Positions 42,823-50,714 of a stretch of DNA of 51,977 bases are shown here, in pieces. The stretch comes from Xanthobacteraceae bacterium (lineage in GTDB: Bacteria > Pseudomonadota > Alphaproteobacteria > Rhizobiales > Xanthobacteraceae), in NCBI GenBank assembly GCA_022841625.1, contig JALHRD010000035.1, forward strand, positions 1-51,977. The letters are read 5' to 3'. A program made the translations under genes and the position numbers. Positions within the stretch are counted from its first letter, which is position 1. Each line of letters starts with the position of its first letter. The notes beneath the pieces were generated by a model that saw only the letters and a list, made by a program, of their open reading frames with translations, was not told where the DNA came from and made no database searches.

Positions 42823-43881
42823 CTATTTCGGCACTTTGATTTCCTGCGTGTGCTCGTCGCGCGGCTGCAACGCGACTTTCATGCGGTCGCGCACATCCTG
42901 CGGCGCGTTGAGCAGGCCGAGAATGATCTGCGACAGCACCTCGGCCGACTGCGGCCTGATCTCCATATTTTCCTTTTTGGCGGTGGCGATGAATTCCGGG
43001 TCCTTGACCATTGCGTCGAAGGCGCGGCGCAGCGCCGCGACCCGCTCCGCCGGCACGCCCGGAGTCGTGGCCAAGGGCCGCCCAACCGACGATGAATTCG
43101 CCATGAATTGCAACAACGGCCGGTCCTCGGCGCGCACTTTCTGATCGACGATCAGCGGCACATCGGGCAGCGCCGGCTCCTTCTCGACGCCGGCCTGCAT
43201 CAACGGAATGATCTTCTTTTCCGGTATCCAGGTCGGCTTCGACGCCATCCAGCCGGAATAGGGATTGGTACCGCGGCCTTCGACCTCGCCACGCTCCATC
43301 GCAAGGTCGATATGCTGGCCGCCAGGATAGCCGAACACGATTTTGAACCTTGTGCCGAGCACATTGTTGTAGAACGCCGGGTACTGCACCGACGACGAGC
43401 CGGCCCCGGTGGTGCCGACAGTGGTGACGCGCTTTTTTGCGTCCTCAATCGTCTTGGTGGGCGAGGTGTGCCAAACCACCAACAACTGGTTGGAATGGAC
43501 CACATTGGCGATCCAGCTGAACTCGCGCAGATCGGCCTTGAGCTGCGGCGAGGATGCCAGCGCCTGATCGACCGCCAGCCCTTGGCTGACGATCCCGATC
43601 ACCGTGCCGTCGCGCGGCGCAATTTGCGCCATGTAATTGGCCGCGGTAATGCCGCCGCCGCCCGGCATGTTGACCACCACCATGGCCGGATTGCCCGGGA
43701 TGTATTTGCCCATGAATCGGGCGATCAAGCGGCTGTAGTGGTCATAGTCGCCGCCGACTGTGGTGCGCACCACAAATCGGATTTGTTTGCCCTTGTAGAA
43801 ATCGGCGACTGCATCGGCCGAGGCCGGCCCCGCGCCGAGACCAAACGCACATACCAAACTCGCAACGACAATCCTGATCAT
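42823..43881 (-). CDS. TTT-6: tripartite tricarboxylate receptor-like protein
   Basis: 352 residues with a signal ending GPASADAV. Second receptor subgroup: AVADFYKGKQIRFVVRTTVG, GDYDHYSRLIARFMGKYIPG, AMVVVNMPGGGGITAANYMA, and a tail DAMVKDPEFIATAKKENMEI. The GGDYDHYSR loop differs from the GGGYD of TTT-2 and TTT-7, hinting at a different ligand. It lies about 20 bp downstream of the flavin monooxygenase stop on the same strand, so the two are likely co-transcribed. Confidence 0.92.
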   Translation of the reverse strand: MIRIVVASLVCAFGLGAGPASADAVADFYKGKQIRFVVRTTVGGDYDHYSRLIARFMGKYIPGNPAMVVVNMPGGGGITAANYMAQIAPRDGTVIGIVSQGLAVDQALASSPQLKADLREFSWIANVVHSNQLLVVWHTSPTKTIEDAKKRVTTVGTTGAGSSSVQYPAFYNNVLGTRFKIVFGYPGGQHIDLAMERGEVEGRGTNPYSGWMASKPTWIPEKKIIPLMQAGVEKEPALPDVPLIVDQKVRAEDRPLLQFMANSSSVGRPLATTPGVPAERVAALRRAFDAMVKDPEFIATAKKENMEIRPQSAEVLSQIILGLLNAPQDVRDRMKVALQPRDEHTQEIKVPK

Positions 43882-43901
43882 TGAGTTCCGCTCCCTCGCC
43901 G

Positions 43902-45266
43902 CTACTCAGCGGCCGCCCGCTCCGAAGCGTTCCTGGCGAACCGGCTTACCGGCCGCGGCAGTCCGAGATTCTCGCGCAGGGTTTTACCCTCATAGGCGGT
44001 GCGATACAGCCCACGACGCTGCAATTCCGGCACCACCAACGCGTTGAAAGCCTCAAGCGAATTGGGGAAGAATGGCGGCAGCACATTGAAACCGTCGGCG
44101 CCGCCGGTCGTGAACCATTCTTCCATCAGATCGACCACATCCTTAGGCGAGCCAACCACCTGGAAATGGCCGCGGCCGCCGGCGATGCGTTGATAAAGCT
44201 GGCGGATGGTCAGACCTTCGGCGCGCGCGGTTTCGCTCAGCAGTTGCGAACGCGACGGTTGGCCTTTCTGCTCGACAACCGGCACCGGGCCGTCAATGTC
44301 GAGGCCCGTCAAATCGCAGAACAAATATTTCGACAAAAGCGCCACGCCCACTTCGGGATGGATCAGATCTTGCAGCTCTTGATACTGATCCTGCGCCTCT
44401 TGCCGCGACGGCGCCACCATCACACCGAGCCCGGGCATGACCTTGAGATGATCGGGGTCGCGGCCGTAGCGCGCCATGCGCTGCTTGACGTCGCGATAAT
44501 ATTCGCGTGCGCCGTCGGTCGACTGGTGCGCGCAGAACACCACCTCGGCGGTTTCCGCCGCCAACTGCCGGCCATCGTCGGATGCGCCGGCCTGCACCAC
44601 CACCGGCTGACCCTGCGGCGACCGCGACACCGTCAGCGGCCCCCGCACCTTGAAGAATTCGCCGGCATGGTCGAGCACATGGCGGCGGTCGGGTTCGTAG
44701 AAGCAGCCATTGGCCTTATCGAACACAAAGGCGCCGTCGTCCCAGGAATCCCAAAGGCCCTGCACGATATCGACAAATTCGCGCGCCCGGCGATAGCGCA
44801 CTGCTTTCGGCAAATGATCTTCGCGGCCGAAATTCTTCGCCTCGGCATCGTTGGCGGAGGTGACGAGATTCCAGCCCGAACGGCCGCCGCTGATCAGATC
44901 GAGCGACGCAAAGCGGCGCGCAATGTGATAGGGCTCGTCATAGGTGGTGGTCGCAGTGCAAACGAGGCCAATATTCTGTGTCACCGGCGCCAGCGCCGTG
45001 AGCAGCGACATCGGATCGATCCAGGCGACATAGCTGGTGCGTGACAAGGTTTCGCGGTCGTAGCGCTCGCCGGTCAGCGCATCGGCGGAAAATAATAGGT
45101 CAAACAGCCCGCGTTCGGCCGCCTGCGCGGTTTCGACATAGCGCCCGAAATTCAGGCCGCCATCGGCCCAAGCATCCCGATGCCGCCAGCCCGCAATGTG
45201 GTGGGCCGCCGGACGCAGGAACATGCCAAGCTTGATCTGACGCCGCGCGGTCATCGGTTCGCCCAT
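43902..45266 (-). CDS. LLM-class flavin-dependent monooxygenase (NtaA/SnaA/DszA group)
   Basis: 454 residues from ATG 45264-45266; an ATG four codons later or one 21 codons earlier is possible, and ribosome sites are weak. Family features: IKLGMFLRPAAHHIAGWRH, the ALTGERYDRETL segment, NIGLVCTATTTYDEPYHIAR, DLISGGRSGWNLVTSANDAE and VVQAGASDDGRQLAAETAEV. These two-component enzymes oxidise aminopolycarboxylates, dibenzothiophene sulfone and similar compounds with reduced FMN from a partner reductase, which is not in the window. Next to TTT-6, so the imported acid may be its substrate. Confidence 0.9.
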   Translation of the reverse strand: MGEPMTARRQIKLGMFLRPAAHHIAGWRHRDAWADGGLNFGRYVETAQAAERGLFDLLFSADALTGERYDRETLSRTSYVAWIDPMSLLTALAPVTQNIGLVCTATTTYDEPYHIARRFASLDLISGGRSGWNLVTSANDAEAKNFGREDHLPKAVRYRRAREFVDIVQGLWDSWDDGAFVFDKANGCFYEPDRRHVLDHAGEFFKVRGPLTVSRSPQGQPVVVQAGASDDGRQLAAETAEVVFCAHQSTDGAREYYRDVKQRMARYGRDPDHLKVMPGLGVMVAPSRQEAQDQYQELQDLIHPEVGVALLSKYLFCDLTGLDIDGPVPVVEQKGQPSRSQLLSETARAEGLTIRQLYQRIAGGRGHFQVVGSPKDVVDLMEEWFTTGGADGFNVLPPFFPNSLEAFNALVVPELQRRGLYRTAYEGKTLRENLGLPRPVSRFARNASERAAAE

Positions 45267-45434
45267 TCGTTCGGCATTAGATTGTGCCGCTTCCGGGGCC
45301 TTGGCAAGAAGGCGCAAAAAGCGCCCCAAATTGGGACCTATCGCTGCTGACAGCGATGGTCCGGCCGGCTAAGGTCGCCAACGGCGGGCAATAATCGCGT
45401 GGCGAAAAACGCCGCGCATCGATCGGAGGTATCC

Positions 45435-46250
45435 ATGCGTTTCTCTCACTTGGCCGCGCGGTCGCTGGCGATTGCCGGCGTTGTGGCAACCGTCAGCTTG
45501 AGCTTCGCGCTGGCGCAAAACGGCAAGAAGCCATTCGAGCCGCAGGTCGGCCAGGCCGGCAAGGATGTGATCTGGGTCCCGACGCCGGAGGCGCTGGTCG
45601 AGAAGATGCTCGATCTGAGCAAGATCACAGCCAACGACATTCATTACGATCTCGGCTCCGGCGATGGCCGCACCGTCATCGCCGCGGCCAAGCGCGGCGC
45701 CCGGGCCTTCGGCGTCGAGTACAATCCCGACATGGTCGAACTTTCGCGCGCGGCCGCCGAAAAGGCCAAGGTCAGCGATCGCGCCACCTTCATCCATGGC
45801 GACATCTTCAAGACCGACTTCTCGAAGGCCAATGTCATTACGCTCTATCTGCTCACCAGCCTGAACGCCAAGCTGCGCCCGACCATCCTCGACATGCGAC
45901 CCGGCACGCGGGTTGCTTCGAATTCCTTTGACATGGGCGAATGGCGGCCGGACACCACCGTCAACGGCTTTGACGGTTGCCAATATTGCACCGCGCATTA
46001 CTGGATCGTTCCGGCGAAGGTGGCCGGCACCTGGAAACTGCCTAATGGCGAATTGCGGCTGGAGCAGCGCTTCCAGGTGGTCAACGGCCGCGCCGTGATC
46101 GGCGGCAAGGAAATGCCCATCAGCGACGGCAAGCTGACCGGCGCCGAAATCAGCTTCACCGTCGGCGGCACCACCTATACCGGCAAAGTCGACGGCAACA
46201 GCATGGAAGGCACCGCCGGCGGCGCGGCGTTCAAGGCGACGCGCGGCTAG
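45435..46250 (+). CDS. Exported class I methyltransferase-fold protein with C-terminal beta domain, paralogue 3
   Basis: 271 residues from ATG 45435 (GGAGG upstream). The signal ends SFALAQNGKK. Again EPQVGQAGKDVIWVPTPEAL, IHYDLGSGDGRTVIAAAKRG, FGVEYNPDM, and a Cys pair with one residue fewer between (DGCQYCTAHYWIVPAK). The tail GTWKLPNGELRLEQRFQVVN and GKLTGAEISFTVGG is conserved. It is separated from paralogues 1 and 2 by five kb, with an isochorismatase, TTT-6 and the monooxygenase between. Confidence 0.8.
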   Translation: MRFSHLAARSLAIAGVVATVSLSFALAQNGKKPFEPQVGQAGKDVIWVPTPEALVEKMLDLSKITANDIHYDLGSGDGRTVIAAAKRGARAFGVEYNPDMVELSRAAAEKAKVSDRATFIHGDIFKTDFSKANVITLYLLTSLNAKLRPTILDMRPGTRVASNSFDMGEWRPDTTVNGFDGCQYCTAHYWIVPAKVAGTWKLPNGELRLEQRFQVVNGRAVIGGKEMPISDGKLTGAEISFTVGGTTYTGKVDGNSMEGTAGGAAFKATRG

Positions 46251-46282
46251 GCGGACGTTCCGCTCGATTTCGATCTCTCCTC

Positions 46283-46362
46283 CGCTCATTCCCGCGCACG
46301 CGGGAATCCAGAAATTTCTTCTAGTCCTGGGTCCCCGCTTTCGCGGACGAGCGGAGAAGATC
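46283..46362. repeat. Palindromic repeat (CGCGGGAATCC / GGTCCCCGCTTTCGCG type)
   Basis: Contains TTCCCGCGCACGCGGGAA (about 46288-46307), a hairpin, and a diverged second copy of the CCCCGCTTTCGCG type (about 46331). This kind of short repeated palindrome is widespread in proteobacterial intergenic DNA (recalled). It lies downstream of methyltransferase paralogue 3. Confidence 0.6.
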
Positions 46363-46416
46363 TCACATTGAACGGGAATTTGTAGTGGCACTTCAGTTCT
46401 GAATGGCTACATAAAA

Positions 46417-46435
46417 GCGGGAGCGAAACTCCCGC
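46417..46435 (+). terminator. Hairpin before msrB
   Basis: Perfect 7-bp stem GCGGGAG (46417-46423) with CTCCCGC (46429-46435) and loop CGAAA, followed by CTTTC and preceded by ATAAAA, so it could end transcription in either direction. Confidence 0.5.
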
Positions 46436-46463
46436 CTTTCGCCGTCCGGCCCCGGAGGATGTC

Positions 46464-46865
46464 ATGCAGACCAAGCAATACCCGGTAACCCGCACCGACG
46501 CAGAGTGGCGCAAGCTCCTGACGCCCGAGCAGTATCACGTCATGCGCGAGCACGGCACCGAACGACCCGGCAGCTGCGCACTCAATTACGAAAAGCGCCC
46601 GGGCACCTTCGTCTGCGCCGGCTGCGAGCAGCCGCTGTTCACGTCGGGCAAAAAATTCGATAGCGGCACCGGCTGGCCAAGCTTCAACGACCCGCTCGCC
46701 GGCGCGGTCGAAACCACCGAGGATCGCGCCTATGGCATGTTGCGCACCGAAGTGCATTGCAGCCGCTGTGGCAGCCATCTCGGCCACGTCTTTCCGGACG
46801 GTCCGCCGCCGACCGGGCTGCGCTATTGCATCAACGGGGTCGCAACCGATTTCCGGCCGGAGTAG
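46464..46865 (+). CDS. msrB: Peptide-methionine (R)-S-oxide reductase MsrB
   Basis: 133 residues, no export signal. Zinc-binding Cys pairs [11 protein letters not shown] and [12 protein letters not shown], and the catalytic [10 protein letters not shown] near residue 125. Other motifs: [14 protein letters not shown] and [10 protein letters not shown]. It repairs oxidised methionine. A GGAGG ribosome site precedes the ATG. It is convergent with the next gene (6 bp between stops). Confidence 0.96.
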   Translation: MQTKQYPVTRTDAEWRKLLTPEQYHVMREHGTERPGSCALNYEKRPGTFVCAGCEQPLFTSGKKFDSGTGWPSFNDPLAGAVETTEDRAYGMLRTEVHCSRCGSHLGHVFPDGPPPTGLRYCINGVATDFRPE

Positions 46866-46871
46866 CCGCGC

Positions 46872-47240
46872 TCAGACACCGAGGCGCTTGGCCAGCGCGT
46901 GGACGTAGCGACGATCGTCGTTGTCGAGACTGCCGTCGCCAAGCTGGCGTTTCATTTCAAGCAGGTCCTGGCGCAGATCGTTGGACACGCCCTTGCGCAG
47001 CAGGCGATCGATCAACCGCAAGGTCTCGGCGCCGTCGGGACTGGGCGCCGCCACGACCTCGGCCTCGTCATCCCCGTCATCCTCGGCCTGCCGCTCCAGC
47101 GTAATCAGCTCGTCCCAGGACAGACCGGCTGCGGCGGCCGCGCGATGCAAGGCACGCGCCGCCTCCAGCACCGCGGCGTCGTCGTCGGAACCGAGGCGAT
47201 CCAACAGCGTAATCAGCGCAACGCGATCCACATTGGTCAT
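46872..47240 (-). CDS. Small alpha-helical hypothetical protein
   Basis: 122 residues from ATG 47238-47240 (GAGGG upstream). It begins MTNVDRVALITLLDRLGSDD, and reads as soluble helices with an acidic middle (EDDGDDEAE). It resembles short proteins common in Rhizobiales beside msrB (recalled), with no known function. Two tandem 16-bp units lie directly upstream (47258-47289). Confidence 0.75.
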   Translation of the reverse strand: MTNVDRVALITLLDRLGSDDDAAVLEAARALHRAAAAAGLSWDELITLERQAEDDGDDEAEVVAAPSPDGAETLRLIDRLLRKGVSNDLRQDLLEMKRQLGDGSLDNDDRRYVHALAKRLGV

Positions 47241-47257
47241 GGCCCGGCCCTCAAACA

Positions 47258-47289
47258 TTTGGGAACACAGCGATTTGGGAACACAGCGA
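47258..47289. repeat. Tandem 16-bp direct repeat before a hypothetical gene
   Basis: TTTGGGAACACAGCGA occurs twice head-to-tail (47258-47273 and 47274-47289), 18 bp upstream of the start at 47240. The position overlaps the likely promoter, so the units may be a regulatory site or replication slippage. Confidence 0.8.
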
Positions 47290-47437
47290 TTAAGGTGGCT
47301 TTGCGTTACGCGCAAGCCCCTCCTGCCAAGATGATTGGGTGCGGCAATATAATCCGCCCGGCCTTGCGGAACCGCGGCATCTTCGCCTATTGTTATCGCC
47401 GTGTCCTGGTAACCGTGGCAGCGAACCAATAGACGCC

Positions 47438-47788
47438 ATGCTCCGACGCGCCCTCCTTCGCCTCTTTCCAGCGCTGCTTGCGCTGGCGGTTCTATGCGGA
47501 ACGCCTAGCCCGTCGATGAGCCAGCCGGGCGTCGGCGCCACTTCCTGGAGCGCCCCCACCGCGCCGTCGCTTCTTGGTCGTGGCAACGTAGCCCAGGACA
47601 ACCCAGACGGCGCCATCGTTAGCCGCGCCGATCAAGACGATACCCCCAACGACCGCGTCGCTCAGCCGTCCACCGCGGTTGTCTGGCCCGACCGCGCTCC
47701 GAATGTCGCCTTGCTTTACGCGAGCTGTGCATTCGACCGCAGCCACCGGCCTTGCGCCGCCCGGCCGCGCGCGCCCCCGACCATCTAA
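47438..47788 (+). CDS. Small exported hypothetical protein
   Basis: 116 residues from ATG 47438. An N-terminal signal (LRRALLRLFPALLALAVL) ends near PSMSQPG; the rest is low-complexity and contains two Cys (YASCAFDRSHRPCAARP). No family is recognised and the ribosome site is weak. The longer frame from 47339 has no recognisable N-terminus. Confidence 0.45.
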   Translation: MLRRALLRLFPALLALAVLCGTPSPSMSQPGVGATSWSAPTAPSLLGRGNVAQDNPDGAIVSRADQDDTPNDRVAQPSTAVVWPDRAPNVALLYASCAFDRSHRPCAARPRAPPTI

Positions 47789-47973
47789 AGCAGGATCGCG
47801 GCCAGCCCGACTGCGGGCGACCGCGCGCGTAATCCGCGTCCTGCGCCCACCCGACCTGCACTGATCCCATCCATCGCGCCGTCATTGCCGGCAGGACCGA
47901 GTCCGGATCGACGGCCATTAAAGCGAATGCACCGCGCTTTGCGCGTGTTGTCGCGTCGCTTGGAGCAAACACC

Positions 47974-48201
47974 ATGAAGTTGATGACCTATTACGTCGCG
48001 CTGGCAATGCTCGGCAGCACCGCCACCGCCCTGATCTGCATCGCAATCGAAACCTACTTGGCGCCTTGGCTCGGCCTGCCGCTGTTCCTGACCGCGTTCT
48101 TCCTGATCCTGTGGGGAGCATGGGCCTGGGCCGTAAAGCTCACCGAACCGAAGCCTGCATCTGCACCGATTATTGGTGCCACGAGCGACCAGCCGGCCTG
48201 A
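47974..48201 (+). CDS. Small two-helix membrane protein
   Basis: 75 residues with GGAG upstream of the ATG. Two membrane segments: YYVALAMLGSTATALICIA and LPLFLTAFFLILWGAWAWAV, then a short polar tail KLTEPKPASAPIIGA. Family unknown. A strong hairpin follows at 48227. Confidence 0.65.
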   Translation: MKLMTYYVALAMLGSTATALICIAIETYLAPWLGLPLFLTAFFLILWGAWAWAVKLTEPKPASAPIIGATSDQPA

Positions 48202-48226
48202 ACCTCCCTCTCAGGCTTCGCTGGAA

Positions 48227-48267
48227 CGGCGGGGAAGCCGGTTCACTGGCCGGCTTCCCTACCGCCG
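48227..48267 (+). terminator. Long GC hairpin after the small membrane protein
   Basis: A near-perfect stem: 48227-48241 (CGGCGGGGAAGCCGG) pairs with 48250-48267 (CCGGCTTCCC then TACCGCCG). No T tract follows, so it may be a factor-dependent end or RNA stabiliser. Confidence 0.55.
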
Positions 48268-48357
48268 CCCCGACCACCTTTGGCATGATCGACCTTTCCG
48301 TCGCGGTGTCCTATTCTGGGGATCGATTTCGAACCCCACACAGGCGCAGGAGGATGC

Positions 48358-49137
48358 ATGTCGGAGCCGGTCTGGACCAAATTTCTCACCGAACGCGATC
48401 GCGCGGTCTTCGAGGCCTCCGGCTACGGCACCCGCGGCGGCTTCGGCAATCGGCCCGCGCTCATTATCATCGACGTCAACTGGGCGTTCTGCGGCGATCG
48501 GCCGGAACCGATCCTTCAGTCGATCAAGCGCTGGCGTAATTCCTGCGGCGAGGACGCCTGGGTCGCCCTGCCCTATATCCGCTCGCTGATCGACAAGTGC
48601 CACCAGAAGGGCGTGCCGGTGATCTACACCACTGGCGTACGGCGCGACGACAATTGGGATTCCGGCTCCTGGAGCTGGAAGAACAACCGCAATAGCGAGG
48701 ATGTCCACGCGCTGGTGCCCAATATCGATGGCAACGAAATCGTCACACCGATTGCGCCGTCGCCGCAGGACATCGTGATTTACAAGCAGAAGCCGTCCGG
48801 CTTTTTCGGCTCCAACCTGGCAAGCTATCTGACGCTGCTCGGCTGCGACAGCGTGCTGGTGACCGGCACCACCACCTCGGGCTGCGTGCGCGCGACCGTG
48901 CTCGATGCGTTCAGTCTCAATTACCGGGTGGCGATCGCCGAAGAAGGCTGCTTCGACCGCTCGCAGGCAAGCCATGCAATCAACCTCTGCGACATGAACG
49001 CCAAATATGCCGACGTGGTGAAGACCTCCGATATCCTGAGCTTCCTCGATGGACTGCAACCCGGCCAGTTCGATTTGCCGAAGGGCTCCGGCCACCGCGC
49101 CCCCGGCGCACGCGACAAGCTGAACGCGCAGGCCTGA
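48358..49137 (+). CDS. Isochorismatase-family cysteine hydrolase, paralogue 2
   Basis: 259 residues with GGAGG upstream of the ATG. The triad is Asp in ALIIIDVNWAFCGDRP, Lys in DIVIYKQKPSGFFGSNLA and Cys in TGTTTSGCVRATVLDAFS. It shares ordered blocks with the enzyme at 41895 (SCGEDAWVALPY against SCGENAWRALPH; the FDRSQASHAINLCDMNAKYA block), so the two are paralogues. It starts a plus-strand run with TTT-7, a cupin and a D-2-hydroxyacid dehydrogenase, probably one operon. Confidence 0.9.
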   Translation: MSEPVWTKFLTERDRAVFEASGYGTRGGFGNRPALIIIDVNWAFCGDRPEPILQSIKRWRNSCGEDAWVALPYIRSLIDKCHQKGVPVIYTTGVRRDDNWDSGSWSWKNNRNSEDVHALVPNIDGNEIVTPIAPSPQDIVIYKQKPSGFFGSNLASYLTLLGCDSVLVTGTTTSGCVRATVLDAFSLNYRVAIAEEGCFDRSQASHAINLCDMNAKYADVVKTSDILSFLDGLQPGQFDLPKGSGHRAPGARDKLNAQA

Positions 49138-49157
49138 CGACGGAACGAAGGATGGCA

Positions 49158-50192
49158 ATGACTGCGCGATCGGCGCTGCTTGCACCGGCTTTTCTGGCGC
49201 TGCTCGGCGCGCTTGCCGGCGACCGCGCCGCGGCACAAAGCGTGGCGGAATTCTACAAAGGCAAGCAGATCGACCTGTTCATCGGAACGCCGCCCGGTGG
49301 CGGCTACGATCAATATGGCCGCGTGTTGGGCCGTCACATGACGCGCCATATTCCCGGCAATCCCGCCATCGTCTACCGCAACATGCCGGCGGGCGGCGGC
49401 CGACAGGCGATGAACCACGTCTACAATGTCGCGCCCGGCGATGGCACCGCCATCGGCACAACGCTGCGCAACATCGCCTTCGACCCGCTGTTTGGCGAAG
49501 AGGCGACCCGGATCGACGCCGGCAAGCTTAGCTGGATCGGCAGCCTCAACAGCGAGGTCAGCGTGTGCGTGGCCTGGCACACCGCGCCGTTTCGTACCGT
49601 CGCCGATCTCCGGAAGGCCGAAATCCTGATGGGATCGAGTGGACCGACCTCATCCGACACCATCCAGGCCCGGCTGATCAACCGGATCGCCGGCACCAAA
49701 CTGCGGCTGGTGCATGGCTATAAGGGTTCGATCGAAGTCCATGTCGCGATGGAACGCGGCGAGGTACAGGGCCGCTGCGGACTCGGCTGGGATTCGATCG
49801 TCGCGCGCTACCAGCATTGGATCGACGACAAGAAGGTTGCTGTGCTAGCGCAGTTTGCGCTGCGCAAACATCCCGATATCCCCGAGGTCACCGCGATCCT
49901 CGACCTGGCGCAGAAACAAGAGGATCGCCAGTTGGTCGATGTCATGCTGGCGCCGTTGGAAATGGGCCGACCGTTCTACGCGCCGCCGCATGTGCCGGCC
50001 GACCGGGTCGCTGCGCTGCGCCGCGCCTTCGACGCCACCGCCAAGGATCCCGAATTCCTGGCCGACGTAAAGAAGCAGAAGATGGAGCTCTCGCTGCTGA
50101 CCGGCGAGGAGGTTGCAACACTGGTCCAGCGCATCTACCGCACCCCCAAGGCGGTGGTCGATGTCGCCAAACAAATCGCCAGCGGCGGTTAA
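49158..50192 (+). CDS. TTT-7: tripartite tricarboxylate receptor-like protein
   Basis: 344 residues from ATG 49158, which has GAAGG six bases upstream; ATG 49152 would lack spacing. Signal ending DRAAAQS. Second receptor subgroup: AEFYKGKQIDLFIGTPPGGG, YDQYGRVLGRHMTRHIPGNP, YRNMPAGGGRQAMNHVYN, and DPEFLADVKKQKMEL tail. It lies 20 bp after the isochorismatase-like gene and 16 bp before the cupin, so it is likely the uptake part of this operon. Confidence 0.93.
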   Translation: MTARSALLAPAFLALLGALAGDRAAAQSVAEFYKGKQIDLFIGTPPGGGYDQYGRVLGRHMTRHIPGNPAIVYRNMPAGGGRQAMNHVYNVAPGDGTAIGTTLRNIAFDPLFGEEATRIDAGKLSWIGSLNSEVSVCVAWHTAPFRTVADLRKAEILMGSSGPTSSDTIQARLINRIAGTKLRLVHGYKGSIEVHVAMERGEVQGRCGLGWDSIVARYQHWIDDKKVAVLAQFALRKHPDIPEVTAILDLAQKQEDRQLVDVMLAPLEMGRPFYAPPHVPADRVAALRRAFDATAKDPEFLADVKKQKMELSLLTGEEVATLVQRIYRTPKAVVDVAKQIASGG

Positions 50193-50208
50193 CACAGAGA
50201 TTTTGACC

Positions 50209-50694
50209 ATGACCATCGCACCAACCGAATCCGCGATACCGACGCAGGTGTTCCGGCTGCGCACGCCGCTCCTGAGCCAGGGCCGCAGCCACACCATCCT
50301 GGCTTCGAGCAAGGCCGCGACCGGCGCAATGAACGTCGCGATCAAGTGCTACGCCGAGGGCGGCGAGAACGAATTTCACGCCCACGCCAAGGAGGACCAC
50401 ACCTTCATCGTGCTGCAAGGCCGCGCACGGTTTTATCAGCCGGATCAGGCCGCGCGCGAACTCGGCCGCAATGAAGGCATTCTGATTCCCGCCGGCGCGC
50501 TCTACAAGTTCGAGGTGTCGTCCGACGAGCCGCTGGTGCTGCTGCGCGTTGGCAATGTCTGGCAACCGGTCGCCGGCGAAGCCGCGGCCGGCAATAGCGG
50601 CCGGCAGGACACCGACGGCGCGGAATTCGGCTCGCAAGCCAAGGCCAACAAAGGCGCCAAGGGCGTGCCGATCCCCGGTACGTTCTACGAATAA
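50209..50694 (+). CDS. Cupin-domain protein
   Basis: 161 residues from ATG 50209; the ribosome site is weak (AACACAGAG). A single cupin barrel with the metal motif GGENEFHAHAKEDHTFIVLQ (two His, one Glu) and the second motif GILIPAGALYKFEVSSDEPL. Cupins include dioxygenases, isomerases and sensors. It is in a four-gene operon with an isochorismatase-like hydrolase, TTT-7 and a D-2-hydroxyacid dehydrogenase. Exact activity unknown. Confidence 0.88.
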   Translation: MTIAPTESAIPTQVFRLRTPLLSQGRSHTILASSKAATGAMNVAIKCYAEGGENEFHAHAKEDHTFIVLQGRARFYQPDQAARELGRNEGILIPAGALYKFEVSSDEPLVLLRVGNVWQPVAGEAAAGNSGRQDTDGAEFGSQAKANKGAKGVPIPGTFYE

Positions 50695-50714
50695 TCCCAC
50701 GGAGCATTGCCAGC

